From assembly GCA_039177895.1 (NCBI GenBank), contig JBCDFO010000088.1:1-13595 (forward strand): a stretch of DNA of 13,595 nucleotides. Reading direction: 5' to 3'. The stretch is from JBCBEX01 sp039177895. GTDB lineage: Bacteria; Bacteroidota; Rhodothermia; Rhodothermales; Rubricoccaceae. The position numbers and the translations under genes are program-made. Position 1 is the first letter of the stretch, and the number at the start of each line of letters is the position of its first letter. Below, piece after piece: positions 6,711 to 13,595 of the stretch. Below the pieces are notes generated by a model. That model worked only from the letters and a program-made list of their open reading frames with translations, searched no databases and was not told the DNA's origin.

Positions 6711-9139
6711 TGCTGAAGAACTACCTCCTCATCGCGCTGCGGACGCTCCGGCGGCAAAAGAGCTACGCCGCCATCAACGTGCTCGGGCTGGCGCTCGGGC
6801 TCGCGTGCTTCCTGCTGATCGCGGCCTTCGTGCAGCACGAGGTCACCTACGACCAGGTCCACCCCAACCTCGACCGCATCCACCGGGTGGTGCAACAGCA
6901 GCCGGGCAACATGTTCATGGGCTCGGACCGCTTCGCCGTGACGCCCGCGCCGCTCGCGGGGGCGCTCGTGGCAGACTACCCCGAGGTCACGCACGCGACC
7001 ACGTTCACCTACTACCGCGCGCTGCTGAGCGTCGGCCAGACGCACGCCTACGAGCGCGGCCTGTGGGCCAGCGCTGACTTCTTCACGGTCTTCGAGGGCT
7101 TCCCGCTCCTGCAGGGCAACCCGGAGACGGCGCTCGCCGAGCCGGAGTCGGTCGTGCTCACGGAGGAGGTTGCCCGGACGCTCTTCGGCGACGCCGCCCT
7201 GTCGGATCAAAGCGTGCTGGGCCAGACCGTGCGCCTCGACGGCGAGAACGACTTCACGGTCACCGGCATCGTGGCTGCGCCGCCCGAGGCGAGCACGGTG
7301 CAGTACACCTTCCTCGCGTGCATCCTCTCCCAGCGCTACTTCACGGACGACCTGGAGCGCTGGAATAACAACTCGTGGCAGACCTTCTTCACGCTCGCCG
7401 ACGGTGCCGACCCGGCCGCGCTGGATGCGCAGATGCCCGACTTGCTGTCGCGCTACCTCTACGACGGCTCGAGCGAGTGGAACTCGCCGGACACGCCCCA
7501 GGCGGAGCGCAACCAGTACGAGGTGCAGGCGATGGCGGACATCCACCTTCGCTCGAACGTCAACTTCGACATCGGGACCCAGGGGAATCAGGGGATGGTG
7601 TGGCTCTTCGGCTTCATCGGCATCGTGATCCTGCTCTTGGCCTGCGTCAACTACACCAACCTTGCCGTCGCGCGCGCGATCAAGCGCGCGCAGGAGGTCG
7701 GCGTCCGCAAGGCCATCGGCGGGAAGCGCGGGCAGATCGTCGCGCAGTTCCTCGGCGAGTCGGTGCTGATGGCAGCGCTGGCGCTCGTACTCGCGCTCGT
7801 GCTCGTGCATGCGCTACTCCCGATGTTTGGCGAGCTCGTCGAGCGTCCGCTCTCGATCCCCTACACGAGCGGCTGGCTCATGCCCGGTCTCGCCGTGCTG
7901 GTACTCGCGGTCGGGCTGGTGAGCGGCAGCTACCCGGCGCTCTTCATGGCGCGGCTGGAGCCGATGCAGGTGCTCAAAGGCACGATCAGAGGATCCCGCG
8001 CGCGCCCGCTGCTCCAGCGCGTGCTCGTGGTCGGGCAGTACGCTGCGTCGATTGTCCTCGTGGTGGGCAGCCTCGTGGTGTTCCAGCAGCTCCGGTTCGT
8101 GTCGCAGAGCGATCCCGGCTACGAGCGCGAGAACGTGGTCACGATGCGCCTCACCGACTGGTCGCTCCGCGACCACATCGCCGCTATCGAAGAGCGTTGG
8201 GCGTCCGAGGCCTCGGTCATCACCACCGCGTCCGTGGGCGAGCTCCCGACGAACATCAGCTCCAGCACCCGCCTCGACACGTGGGAGGGCCACCCAGAGA
8301 GCCTGGAGGAGGACATGACGTTCTACCAGATGTCCGCCACGCACGACGTGCTCGACGTGTTCGGACTCGACCTCGTCGCGGGCCGCTCGTTCGACCGCGC
8401 CATTGACCCGGACACGAGCCTGGTGCTCCTCCTCAACGAGACGGCTGTACGGGACATGGGCTGGACGCCGCAGGAGGCCGTTGGCAAGTGGATCGACCGA
8501 GGCGGCGACGAGCCCCATACCATCATCGGCGTGGTGGAGGATTTCCACCAGCACTCGATGCACCTCCCTATCGCGCCGATCATGATCCGGCTGGAGCCCA
8601 GGTGGGTCAGCCACATCACTGCCCGCGTCCAACCGGGCGACTTCCCGGCCACCATCGCGGCCCTCGAAGCGCACGTGGCCACGTTCACCGACTACCCGGT
8701 CGAGGTAGGCTTCCTCGACGCCGAGTTCGACGCCCTCTACCGCGCTGACCAGCGCCTCGGGCAGACCTTCGGCTTCTTCACCGTCATCGCCCTCCTCATC
8801 GCCTCGCTCGGCCTCTTCGGCCTCGCCGCCTTCGCCGCCGAGCAGCGCACCAAGGAGATCGGCATCCGCAAGGTGCTCGGCGCCGACGTCCTCGGCCTGG
8901 TGCGCCTGCTCTCGCTCGACTTCGTGAAGCTCGTCGCGGTGGCGTTCCTCGTGGCGGCTCCGATCGGGTACGTGGCGATGCAGCGGTGGCTGGCCGACTT
9001 CGCCTACCGGATCGAACTGGGGCCCGGTCTGTTCCTCGTGGCGGGCGGGGGTGCGCTGGTGATCGCGCTGGCGGCGGTGAGCGTGCAGGCGCTGCGCGCG
9101 GCGACGGCGGACCCGGTGCGAAGCCTCCGCTACGAATAG
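6710..9139 (+). CDS. ABC transporter permease, MacB/FtsX type (gene 4)
   Basis: A complete 809-residue permease. TM1 about 21-42 after MLKNYLLIALRTLRRQK; first MacB-like core about 45-295 with FFTVFEGFPLLQG (124-136); TM2 297-320; RAQEVGVRKAIGG (326-338); TM3 350-372; TM4 390-414; TM5 436-458; second core 460-680 with GVVEDFHQHSMH (607-618); TM6 685-710; RTKEIGIRKVLGA (713-725); TM7 735-757; TM8 770-793; end DPVRSLRYE. The frame stays open upstream to a GTG at 6593, but that extension would translate the heptad array and spacer, whereas every paralogue starts M(L/T)(K/R)NY, so the ATG at 6710 is used. Gene 5 is its closest relative, strikingly so over the last 143 codons. It follows the longest spacer in the array and may head a second transcription unit. 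Confidence 0.95.
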   Translation: MLKNYLLIALRTLRRQKSYAAINVLGLALGLACFLLIAAFVQHEVTYDQVHPNLDRIHRVVQQQPGNMFMGSDRFAVTPAPLAGALVADYPEVTHATTFTYYRALLSVGQTHAYERGLWASADFFTVFEGFPLLQGNPETALAEPESVVLTEEVARTLFGDAALSDQSVLGQTVRLDGENDFTVTGIVAAPPEASTVQYTFLACILSQRYFTDDLERWNNNSWQTFFTLADGADPAALDAQMPDLLSRYLYDGSSEWNSPDTPQAERNQYEVQAMADIHLRSNVNFDIGTQGNQGMVWLFGFIGIVILLLACVNYTNLAVARAIKRAQEVGVRKAIGGKRGQIVAQFLGESVLMAALALVLALVLVHALLPMFGELVERPLSIPYTSGWLMPGLAVLVLAVGLVSGSYPALFMARLEPMQVLKGTIRGSRARPLLQRVLVVGQYAASIVLVVGSLVVFQQLRFVSQSDPGYERENVVTMRLTDWSLRDHIAAIEERWASEASVITTASVGELPTNISSSTRLDTWEGHPESLEEDMTFYQMSATHDVLDVFGLDLVAGRSFDRAIDPDTSLVLLLNETAVRDMGWTPQEAVGKWIDRGGDEPHTIIGVVEDFHQHSMHLPIAPIMIRLEPRWVSHITARVQPGDFPATIAALEAHVATFTDYPVEVGFLDAEFDALYRADQRLGQTFGFFTVIALLIASLGLFGLAAFAAEQRTKEIGIRKVLGADVLGLVRLLSLDFVKLVAVAFLVAAPIGYVAMQRWLADFAYRIELGPGLFLVAGGGALVIALAAVSVQALRAATADPVRSLRYE
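8711..9139 (+). repeat. Near-identical 3' segment shared with gene 5, copy 1
   Basis: These last 143 codons (counting the stop) align without gaps to 11180-11608. My hand count gives 24 differences in 429 bases, about 94% identity, including synonymous sites. One run of 103 bases (8787-8889) is exact. Just upstream and just after the stop codon the two genes are clearly divergent. The pattern fits gene conversion or recombination between paralogues. It encodes the stretch from the end of the second core to the C-terminus. Confidence 0.85.
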
Positions 9140-9152
9140 GCCGCCTTGCGGC
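9140..9152 (+). other. GC hairpin immediately after the stop of gene 4
   Basis: GCCGC and GCGGC flank a CTT loop, starting at the base after the TAG. It is homologous in position and stem sequence to the hairpin after gene 3 but differs in the loop. No T-run follows, so an intrinsic terminator is unlikely, especially with gene 5 only 78 bases away. Confidence 0.5.
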
Positions 9153-9155
9153 GTC

Positions 9156-9218
9156 GCCGGTCTCAGGTCGAAGGTCCTGAGCTGACCTGCGACCTTTGAC
9201 CTCTGACCTGCGACCTCA
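9156..9218 (+). repeat. Inverted heptad arrays filling the gene 4/gene 5 spacer
   Basis: Three reverse units in register (GCCGGTC 9156, TCAGGTC 9163, GAAGGTC 9170) are separated by only seven bases from five forward GACCTNN units in register (9184, 9191, 9198, 9205, 9212). The last forward unit, GACCTCA, contains the A of gene 5's ATG. Bases 9156-9176 can pair with 9191-9211 at 17 of 21 positions plus one G-U wobble, around a 14-base loop. An alternative small stem, CTCAGG/CCTGAG, lies at 9162-9181. No SD motif is seen. This is the most regular example of the repeat in the window. Confidence 0.87.
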
Positions 9219-11608
9219 TGCTCAAGAACTACTTCTTCATCGCGTTACGAACGCTGCGGCGGCAGAAGGGCTACGCGGCCATCAACGTCGTGGGGCTGGC
9301 GCTGGGGCTCGCCTGTGCCGTGCTGATCGCGGCGTTCGTGGCGCACGAGCTGAGCTACGACCGCCACATCCCGGACGCGGAGCGCCTCCACCGCATCGTG
9401 AGCCAGGGGCCGGACAACAACTTCATGGGCGCGAGCCGCTTCGGCGTGGTGCCCCGGCCGTTGGCAGCAACGCTCGTAGCGGACATCCCTGAGATCGACG
9501 CGGCCACGGCGTTCATCAGCTTTGACGCGCTTATCGGGACAGCATCGACATTCCTGCAGGACACGCCGAGCCTGTGGGTGGACGACGCCTTCCTCGACGT
9601 GTTCAGCCTCCCGCTGCTCCGCGGCGACACGGCGACGGCGCTCGCCGAACCACGCGCGGTCGTCCTCACCGAGACGCTCGCCTCCACCCTGTTTGGTGAC
9701 GCCGATCCGATGGGGCAGCCCGTCGAGGTGTCGGCCGACGCCGACGCCTACACCGTAACCGGCATCGTCGCCGACCCGCCCACAACGAGCACCATCGACT
9801 ATGCCTTCCTCGTGCCGCTGCAGTCGCGGGAGGACTACGTCCGCGACCTGGACCTCTGGCTCAACAGCCGCTACTCCGTCTTCTTCCGGCTCACCGACGG
9901 CGCCACCGCAGAGGACGTACAAGCCAAGATGCCCGCGCTCGTGGACACCTACCGCTATGCCGAGAGTGACACGCCCCCAGAGCAACGCACGCGCTACGAG
10001 GTAGAGCCGCTCCTTGACATTCACCTCCATGCCACGAGCAGCACCTTCGACTTCGATACGCGGGGGGACGTGCAGCGTGTCCGCCTCTTCGCGCTCGTGG
10101 CGGTCGTGATCCTGCTGCTGGCGTGCGTCAACTACACCAACCTCGCCGTGGCACGCTCGATCAAGCGCGCGCGCGAAGTCGGTGTGCGCAAGGCCGTGGG
10201 TGGACGACGGCGGCAGATCGTGGCGCAATTCCTCGGTGAGTCGGTGCTGATGGTCACGCTCGCCCTCGTGCTCGGCCTCGTACTCGCCCATGCGCTGCTG
10301 CCTGCCTTCGGGCACCTTGTGGAGCGCCCGCTCACCCTCGACTACGCAAACGGCTGGCTCGGGTCCGGCCTCGCAGCGCTCGTCCTCGTCGTCAGCCTGA
10401 TAAGTGGCAGTTACCCAGCGTTCTTTATGGCTCGGATGGAGCCCATGCAGGTACTCAAGGGGCGTGGGTCCCGAGGGCGGACCAAGGCACCGCTTCAGCG
10501 CCTCCTGATCGTCGGCCAATACGCAGCGGCCATCGTGCTCGTTGTCGGGAGCCTGGTCGTGTATCAGCAGCTTCGGTTTGTGCAAACAACCGACGTCGGC
10601 TACGCGCGTGAGCACGTCATCGTGATGGACATGCCGCACTGGTCGCTGAATTCGCTCGCGCCCACGATCCGCGACACCTGGAAGCGCGACGCCAGCGTGC
10701 TTGCTGTTACCGAGATGACGGGCCTGCCGACAAGCGTGGGCGCGCGGGGCTCCTACAGCCGGTGGGAGGGCGGCCCCGAGGACGCCGCTCCCATCGGTAT
10801 CTATCAGAGTTGGGTCAGCTACGATGCGCTCGACGTGTTCGGTATTGACCTCGTCGCGGGGCGGTCGTTCGACCGCGCCTTCGCCACGGACACCAGCGGG
10901 GCGGCCCTCGTCAACGAGACGGCGGTGCGCGCGATGGGCTGGACGCCCGAAGAGGCTCTGGGGCGATGGTTTGGCTTCGAGGAGCGTCGCATTATCGGCG
11001 TCATGCGGGACTTCCACTTCCACTCGCTGCACCTCCCCATCGAGCCCCTCATGTTCCGCCTCGACCTTGAGGAGTTGGGGACCGTCGCGGCGCGCGTGCA
11101 ACCTAGCGACCTCGGGGCCACGTTCGGTCGCCTGGAGGCCGCTGCGGCGTCGCTGACCGAGTACCCCATCGAGGTGCAGTTCCTCGACGCCGAGTTCGAC
11201 GCCCTCTACCGCGCCGACCGCCGCCTCGGACAGACCTTCGGCTTCTTCACCGTCGTCGCCCTCCTCATCGCCTCGCTCGGCCTCTTCGGCCTCGCCGCCT
11301 TCGCCGCCGAGCAGCGCACCAAGGAGATCGGCATCCGCAAGGTGCTCGGCGCCGACGTGCTCGGCCTCGTGCGCCTGCTCTCGCTCGACTTCGTGAAGCT
11401 CGTCGCGGTGGCCTTCGTCGTGGCCGCGCCCATCGGCTACGTGGTCATGCAGCGGTGGCTGGCCGACTTCGCCTACCGGATCGAGCTGGGGCCGGGGCTG
11501 TTCCTGGTGGCGGGCGGGGGGGCGTTGGTGATCGCGCTGGCGGCGGTGAGCGTGCAGGCGCTGCGCGCGGCGACGGCGGACCCGGCACGAAGCCTCCGCT
11601 ACGAGTAG
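9218..11608 (+). CDS. ABC transporter permease, MacB/FtsX type (gene 5)
   Basis: A complete 796-residue permease, the shortest intact member. TM1 about 21-42 after MLKNYFFIALRTLRRQK; first MacB-like core about 45-285 with FLDVFSLPLLRGD (125-137); TM2 288-310; RAREVGVRKAVGG (317-329); TM3 340-362; TM4 380-404; TM5 428-449; second core 452-670, where the usual GVVEDFH reads GVMRDFHFHSLH (594-605); TM6 672-697; RTKEIGIRKVLGA (700-712); TM7 722-744; TM8 757-780; end DPARSLRYE, with A in place of the usual V. Both coupling motifs are intact. The protein is related to gene 4 throughout, but the DNA is near-identical only over the last 429 bases. The 78-base spacer in front suggests co-transcription with gene 4. 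The ATPase partner is not in the window; substrate unknown. Confidence 0.95.
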   Translation: MLKNYFFIALRTLRRQKGYAAINVVGLALGLACAVLIAAFVAHELSYDRHIPDAERLHRIVSQGPDNNFMGASRFGVVPRPLAATLVADIPEIDAATAFISFDALIGTASTFLQDTPSLWVDDAFLDVFSLPLLRGDTATALAEPRAVVLTETLASTLFGDADPMGQPVEVSADADAYTVTGIVADPPTTSTIDYAFLVPLQSREDYVRDLDLWLNSRYSVFFRLTDGATAEDVQAKMPALVDTYRYAESDTPPEQRTRYEVEPLLDIHLHATSSTFDFDTRGDVQRVRLFALVAVVILLLACVNYTNLAVARSIKRAREVGVRKAVGGRRRQIVAQFLGESVLMVTLALVLGLVLAHALLPAFGHLVERPLTLDYANGWLGSGLAALVLVVSLISGSYPAFFMARMEPMQVLKGRGSRGRTKAPLQRLLIVGQYAAAIVLVVGSLVVYQQLRFVQTTDVGYAREHVIVMDMPHWSLNSLAPTIRDTWKRDASVLAVTEMTGLPTSVGARGSYSRWEGGPEDAAPIGIYQSWVSYDALDVFGIDLVAGRSFDRAFATDTSGAALVNETAVRAMGWTPEEALGRWFGFEERRIIGVMRDFHFHSLHLPIEPLMFRLDLEELGTVAARVQPSDLGATFGRLEAAAASLTEYPIEVQFLDAEFDALYRADRRLGQTFGFFTVVALLIASLGLFGLAAFAAEQRTKEIGIRKVLGADVLGLVRLLSLDFVKLVAVAFVVAAPIGYVVMQRWLADFAYRIELGPGLFLVAGGGALVIALAAVSVQALRAATADPARSLRYE
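11180..11608 (+). repeat. Near-identical 3' segment shared with gene 4, copy 2
   Basis: Partner of 8711-9139: ungapped, about 94% identical by hand count, with an exact 103-base run at 11256-11358. Similarity falls off sharply on the 5' side (the codons for about LTEYPIEVQ) and stops at the TAG, since the following spacer is unrelated to that after gene 4. Confidence 0.85.
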
Positions 11609-11665
11609 CGCCCCCCACGTCCCCTCTGTCGCGGGATCGCTGTCCCATCTCTGACCCCGCGGCTG

Positions 11666-11710
11666 CTCTTCTCCGCTCTGCCCTTCTCCACTCCGCCCTT
11701 CTCTTCTCCT
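11666..11710 (+). repeat. Three 15-base pyrimidine-rich tandem units before gene 6
   Basis: Units at 11666, 11681 and 11696 (for example CCCTTCTCCACTCCG) differ by a few bases each and make an almost pure C/T strand. The heptad arrays of the other four spacers are absent; only one GACC remains, directly before the ATG (11722-11725). The rest of the 117-base spacer shows only a weak CGCGGG/CCCGCG pair (11630-11635 with 11656-11661). No SD motif or convincing promoter was found. Confidence 0.7.
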
Positions 11711-11725
11711 CACCTCGCTACGACC

Positions 11726-13595
11726 ATGCTCAAGAACTACCTCCTCGTTGCCTTTCGGGGCCTGCGTGCCCAACGTGGCACGACGCTGCTCAACGTTGTG
11801 GGTCTGGCAGTAGGGCTCGCCTGCGCGCTCCTGATCGGGCTCTACGTGTGGCACGAGCTGAGCTACGACCGCTTCCATGCGCACGCCGACCGCATCGTCC
11901 GCGTGGCGAAGGACGAGCCGGGGTCGGATTTCATGGGGACGAGCCGCTACGCGCTCACCCCAGCTCCGATGGCAGAGGCGCTGATGCGCGACGTGCCCGA
12001 GGTGGAGTACGCCGCTCAGGTGCAGGCCGCGCAGGTGCTCCTGGGCACGGACCCGGACACGCGAGGCTACCGCGACGGCCTCTACGCCACGCGCCACTTC
12101 TTCGACGTGTTCAGCTTCGACCTCCTCGACGGCGACCCGGCGACGGCGCTCGCCGAGCCCGGCTCGGTCGTGCTCACGGCGTCGACGGCGCGCGCCTACT
12201 TCGGCGAGACCAACGCGGTCGGGCAAACGCTCGACGGGCGCTTCGATGACGAGCAGGCCGGGCTCACCGTCACGGGCGTCGTGGCCGACCCGCCGAGCAA
12301 CAGCCACCTCACCTTCGACTTCCTGCTGGCGATGACGACCTCGGAATACTATACCCGGACCGTCGAGCGGGACCGCTGGGGCAGCAGCGACTACCACACC
12401 TACGCGCTCCTCCGCCCCGACGCCACCGCCGACGACCTCACGCCTGCGCTATCCGCGTTCGCCCAGACGTACATCGCGCCGCTCGACTTCTTCCGGGAGA
12501 ACCCGGAGCGGCTGACGGTCTTCTTCACGCAGCCGCTCACCGACCTCCACCTGCGCTCTGACCTCAACTTCGAGTTGGGGCCGGGTGGGAGCGAGCGCTA
12601 CGTGTGGCTCGTGGCGGCGCTCGGCGTGCTGATCCTGCTTTTGGCGTGCGTCAACTACACCAACCTCGCCACGGCGCGCGGAGCCACGCGGGCGCAGGAG
12701 GTCGGCGTGCGCAAGGCGGTGGGCGCGGGGCAGGCGCAGCTCACGGGGCAGTTCCTCGCCGAGGCGCTGCTGGTGACCTTCATCGCGCTGGGGCTGGCGG
12801 TGGCGTTGGCGCAGGTCGCGCTCCCAACCTTCAACGGCCTCGTCGCGCGGGACCTGTCGCTGGCCGTGTCAGAGACGCCCGTCCTCTGGATCCTCCTCGT
12901 CGTGGTGGGCCTGGGAATCGGGGTACTTGCGGGCGGGTATCCGTCGCTCGTGCTGGCGCGGCTGCGCCCGGTCCAGGCGATGCGCGGGAGCGGCCCGGCC
13001 GGGAGCCAACGCCTCCGCAACGGCCTCGTCATCGGGCAGTTCGCCGTGACCACGGCGCTCCTCGCAGGCACGCTCGTCGTCCAGCAGCAGGTCCGCTATG
13101 TCCAGACGGCCAGCACGGGCCTCGACCGCGCGCAGGTCGTTTCTATTCCGCTCGAGGACCGCGAAACCGTTCGGCAGTACGACGTGCTGAGGACCACACT
13201 CCGTGAGCATCCGGGCGTCCTCGCCGTGACCGCGTCGCAGCACAGCCCCACGCGGATCGTCGGGCAGTCCGGCATGACGAAGTGGGAGGGCGCGGAGGAG
13301 GACGAGCGCGTCGGCGTCTTCAACTCGGCCGTGCGGCCCGGCTTCGTGGACGTGTTCGGGCTGGAGATCGTCGAGGGGCGCGACTTTGTGGAAGGGAGCG
13401 AGGCCGACGAGGGCGGCACGCTCATCAACGAGACGCTGGCGCGCGAGCTCGGCTGGGAGACGGCCGTCGGGCGCTGGATCGACGTGCACGGCTTTCCGAT
13501 GCCCGTCATCGGCGTCGTCAAGGACTTCAACTTCCTCTCGTTCCGGCAGCCGGTGGCCCCGCTCGCGCTCTACAACAACGGGAATTGGGTGTACC
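11726..13595 (+). CDS. ABC transporter permease, MacB/FtsX type (gene 6, 3' partial)
   Basis: This permease is cut by the window edge: 623 codons are visible and the frame is open to the end, so about 180-200 residues (the rest of the second core and TM6-8) are missing. TM1 about 21-41 after MLKNYLLVAFRGLRAQR; first MacB-like core about 45-288 with FFDVFSFDLLDGDPATAL (125-142) and AYFG (157-160); TM2 291-315; RAQEVGVRKAVGA (322-334); TM3 345-366; TM4 385-409; TM5 432-453; second core from about 457 with GVVKDFNF (596-603). The start is set by the MLKNY N-terminus shared with genes 4 and 5. Residues 60-95 and the second core resemble genes 4/5, while the middle (about 330-465) reads more like genes 1/2, so the gene may be a mosaic. 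The spacer in front lacks the heptad arrays. Substrate unknown. Confidence 0.93.
   Translation, partial: MLKNYLLVAFRGLRAQRGTTLLNVVGLAVGLACALLIGLYVWHELSYDRFHAHADRIVRVAKDEPGSDFMGTSRYALTPAPMAEALMRDVPEVEYAAQVQAAQVLLGTDPDTRGYRDGLYATRHFFDVFSFDLLDGDPATALAEPGSVVLTASTARAYFGETNAVGQTLDGRFDDEQAGLTVTGVVADPPSNSHLTFDFLLAMTTSEYYTRTVERDRWGSSDYHTYALLRPDATADDLTPALSAFAQTYIAPLDFFRENPERLTVFFTQPLTDLHLRSDLNFELGPGGSERYVWLVAALGVLILLLACVNYTNLATARGATRAQEVGVRKAVGAGQAQLTGQFLAEALLVTFIALGLAVALAQVALPTFNGLVARDLSLAVSETPVLWILLVVVGLGIGVLAGGYPSLVLARLRPVQAMRGSGPAGSQRLRNGLVIGQFAVTTALLAGTLVVQQQVRYVQTASTGLDRAQVVSIPLEDRETVRQYDVLRTTLREHPGVLAVTASQHSPTRIVGQSGMTKWEGAEEDERVGVFNSAVRPGFVDVFGLEIVEGRDFVEGSEADEGGTLINETLARELGWETAVGRWIDVHGFPMPVIGVVKDFNFLSFRQPVAPLALYNNGNWVY

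Noticed and set aside
9156..9217. The heptad arrays as a CRISPR or conventional tandem-repeat array
   Set aside because: Units are 7 bases without spacers, and the free positions vary. CRISPR repeats are roughly 23-40 bases with unique spacers between them. No cas genes are present.
9245..12397. A 1050-codon open frame on the minus strand across genes 5 and 6
   Set aside because: It lies opposite strongly supported permease genes, is rich in R, G, H, E and A with no recognisable domain, and is the expected result of GC-rich third positions on the + strand. The same applies to the 688-codon minus-strand frame at 3971-6037 and the others opposite genes 2 and 4.
1..13595. Assigning macB, lolC/lolE, bceB or ftsX as gene symbols
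   Set aside because: The proteins have two MacB-core plus FtsX modules and no ATPase domain, so they are not MacB itself. They are longer than LolC/E or FtsX, and nothing in the sequence fixes the substrate.

Overview
The window is one head-to-tail array, all on the + strand, of six paralogous ABC-transporter permease genes: two partial at the window edges and four complete. Each protein is of the roughly 800-residue MacB/FtsX type: TM helix, MacB-like periplasmic core, three-TM FtsX domain, then a second copy of the same module. Every intact C-terminus ends in DP(V/A)(K/R)(A/S)LRYE. No ATP-binding subunit, periplasmic adaptor, outer-membrane channel, regulator, RNA gene, mobile element or CRISPR array is visible. 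No gene-free stretch exceeds 225 bases.

Base composition is very GC-rich, with strong G/C preference at third codon positions, and the starts have no Shine-Dalgarno motif. Tandem arrays of this permease family, with few or no SD sites, are typical of Bacteroidota and Rhodothermota. The high GC points to a Rhodothermota-like bacterium (Rubricoccaceae or Salinibacter-like), but this is inference from style, not a marker gene.

Layout: gene 1 (5' partial, to 1411), gene 2 (1510-3954), gene 3 (4037-6484), gene 4 (6710-9139), gene 5 (9218-11608), gene 6 (3' partial, from 11726). By protein similarity genes 1 and 2 are a pair, genes 4 and 5 are a pair, gene 3 stands apart, and gene 6 looks mosaic. 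The spacers are 98, 82, 225, 78 and 117 bases. The short ones suggest co-transcription; the 225-base spacer in front of gene 4 is the most likely place for an internal promoter or processing site.

The most unusual content lies in the spacers. Four of the five are built from degenerate 7-base units: an NNNRGTC array follows (or contains) the stop codon, and a GACYNNN array, its reverse complement, runs directly into the next ATG, so the start codon lies in the last unit. The spacers fall into two sequence types (after genes 1 and 2; after genes 3 and 4). The fifth spacer instead carries three 15-base pyrimidine-rich units. The last 429 bases of genes 4 and 5 are about 94% identical while the flanking sequence is divergent, which suggests gene conversion inside the array.

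The permeases would need an ATPase encoded elsewhere. Substrate and physiological role cannot be read from this sequence.
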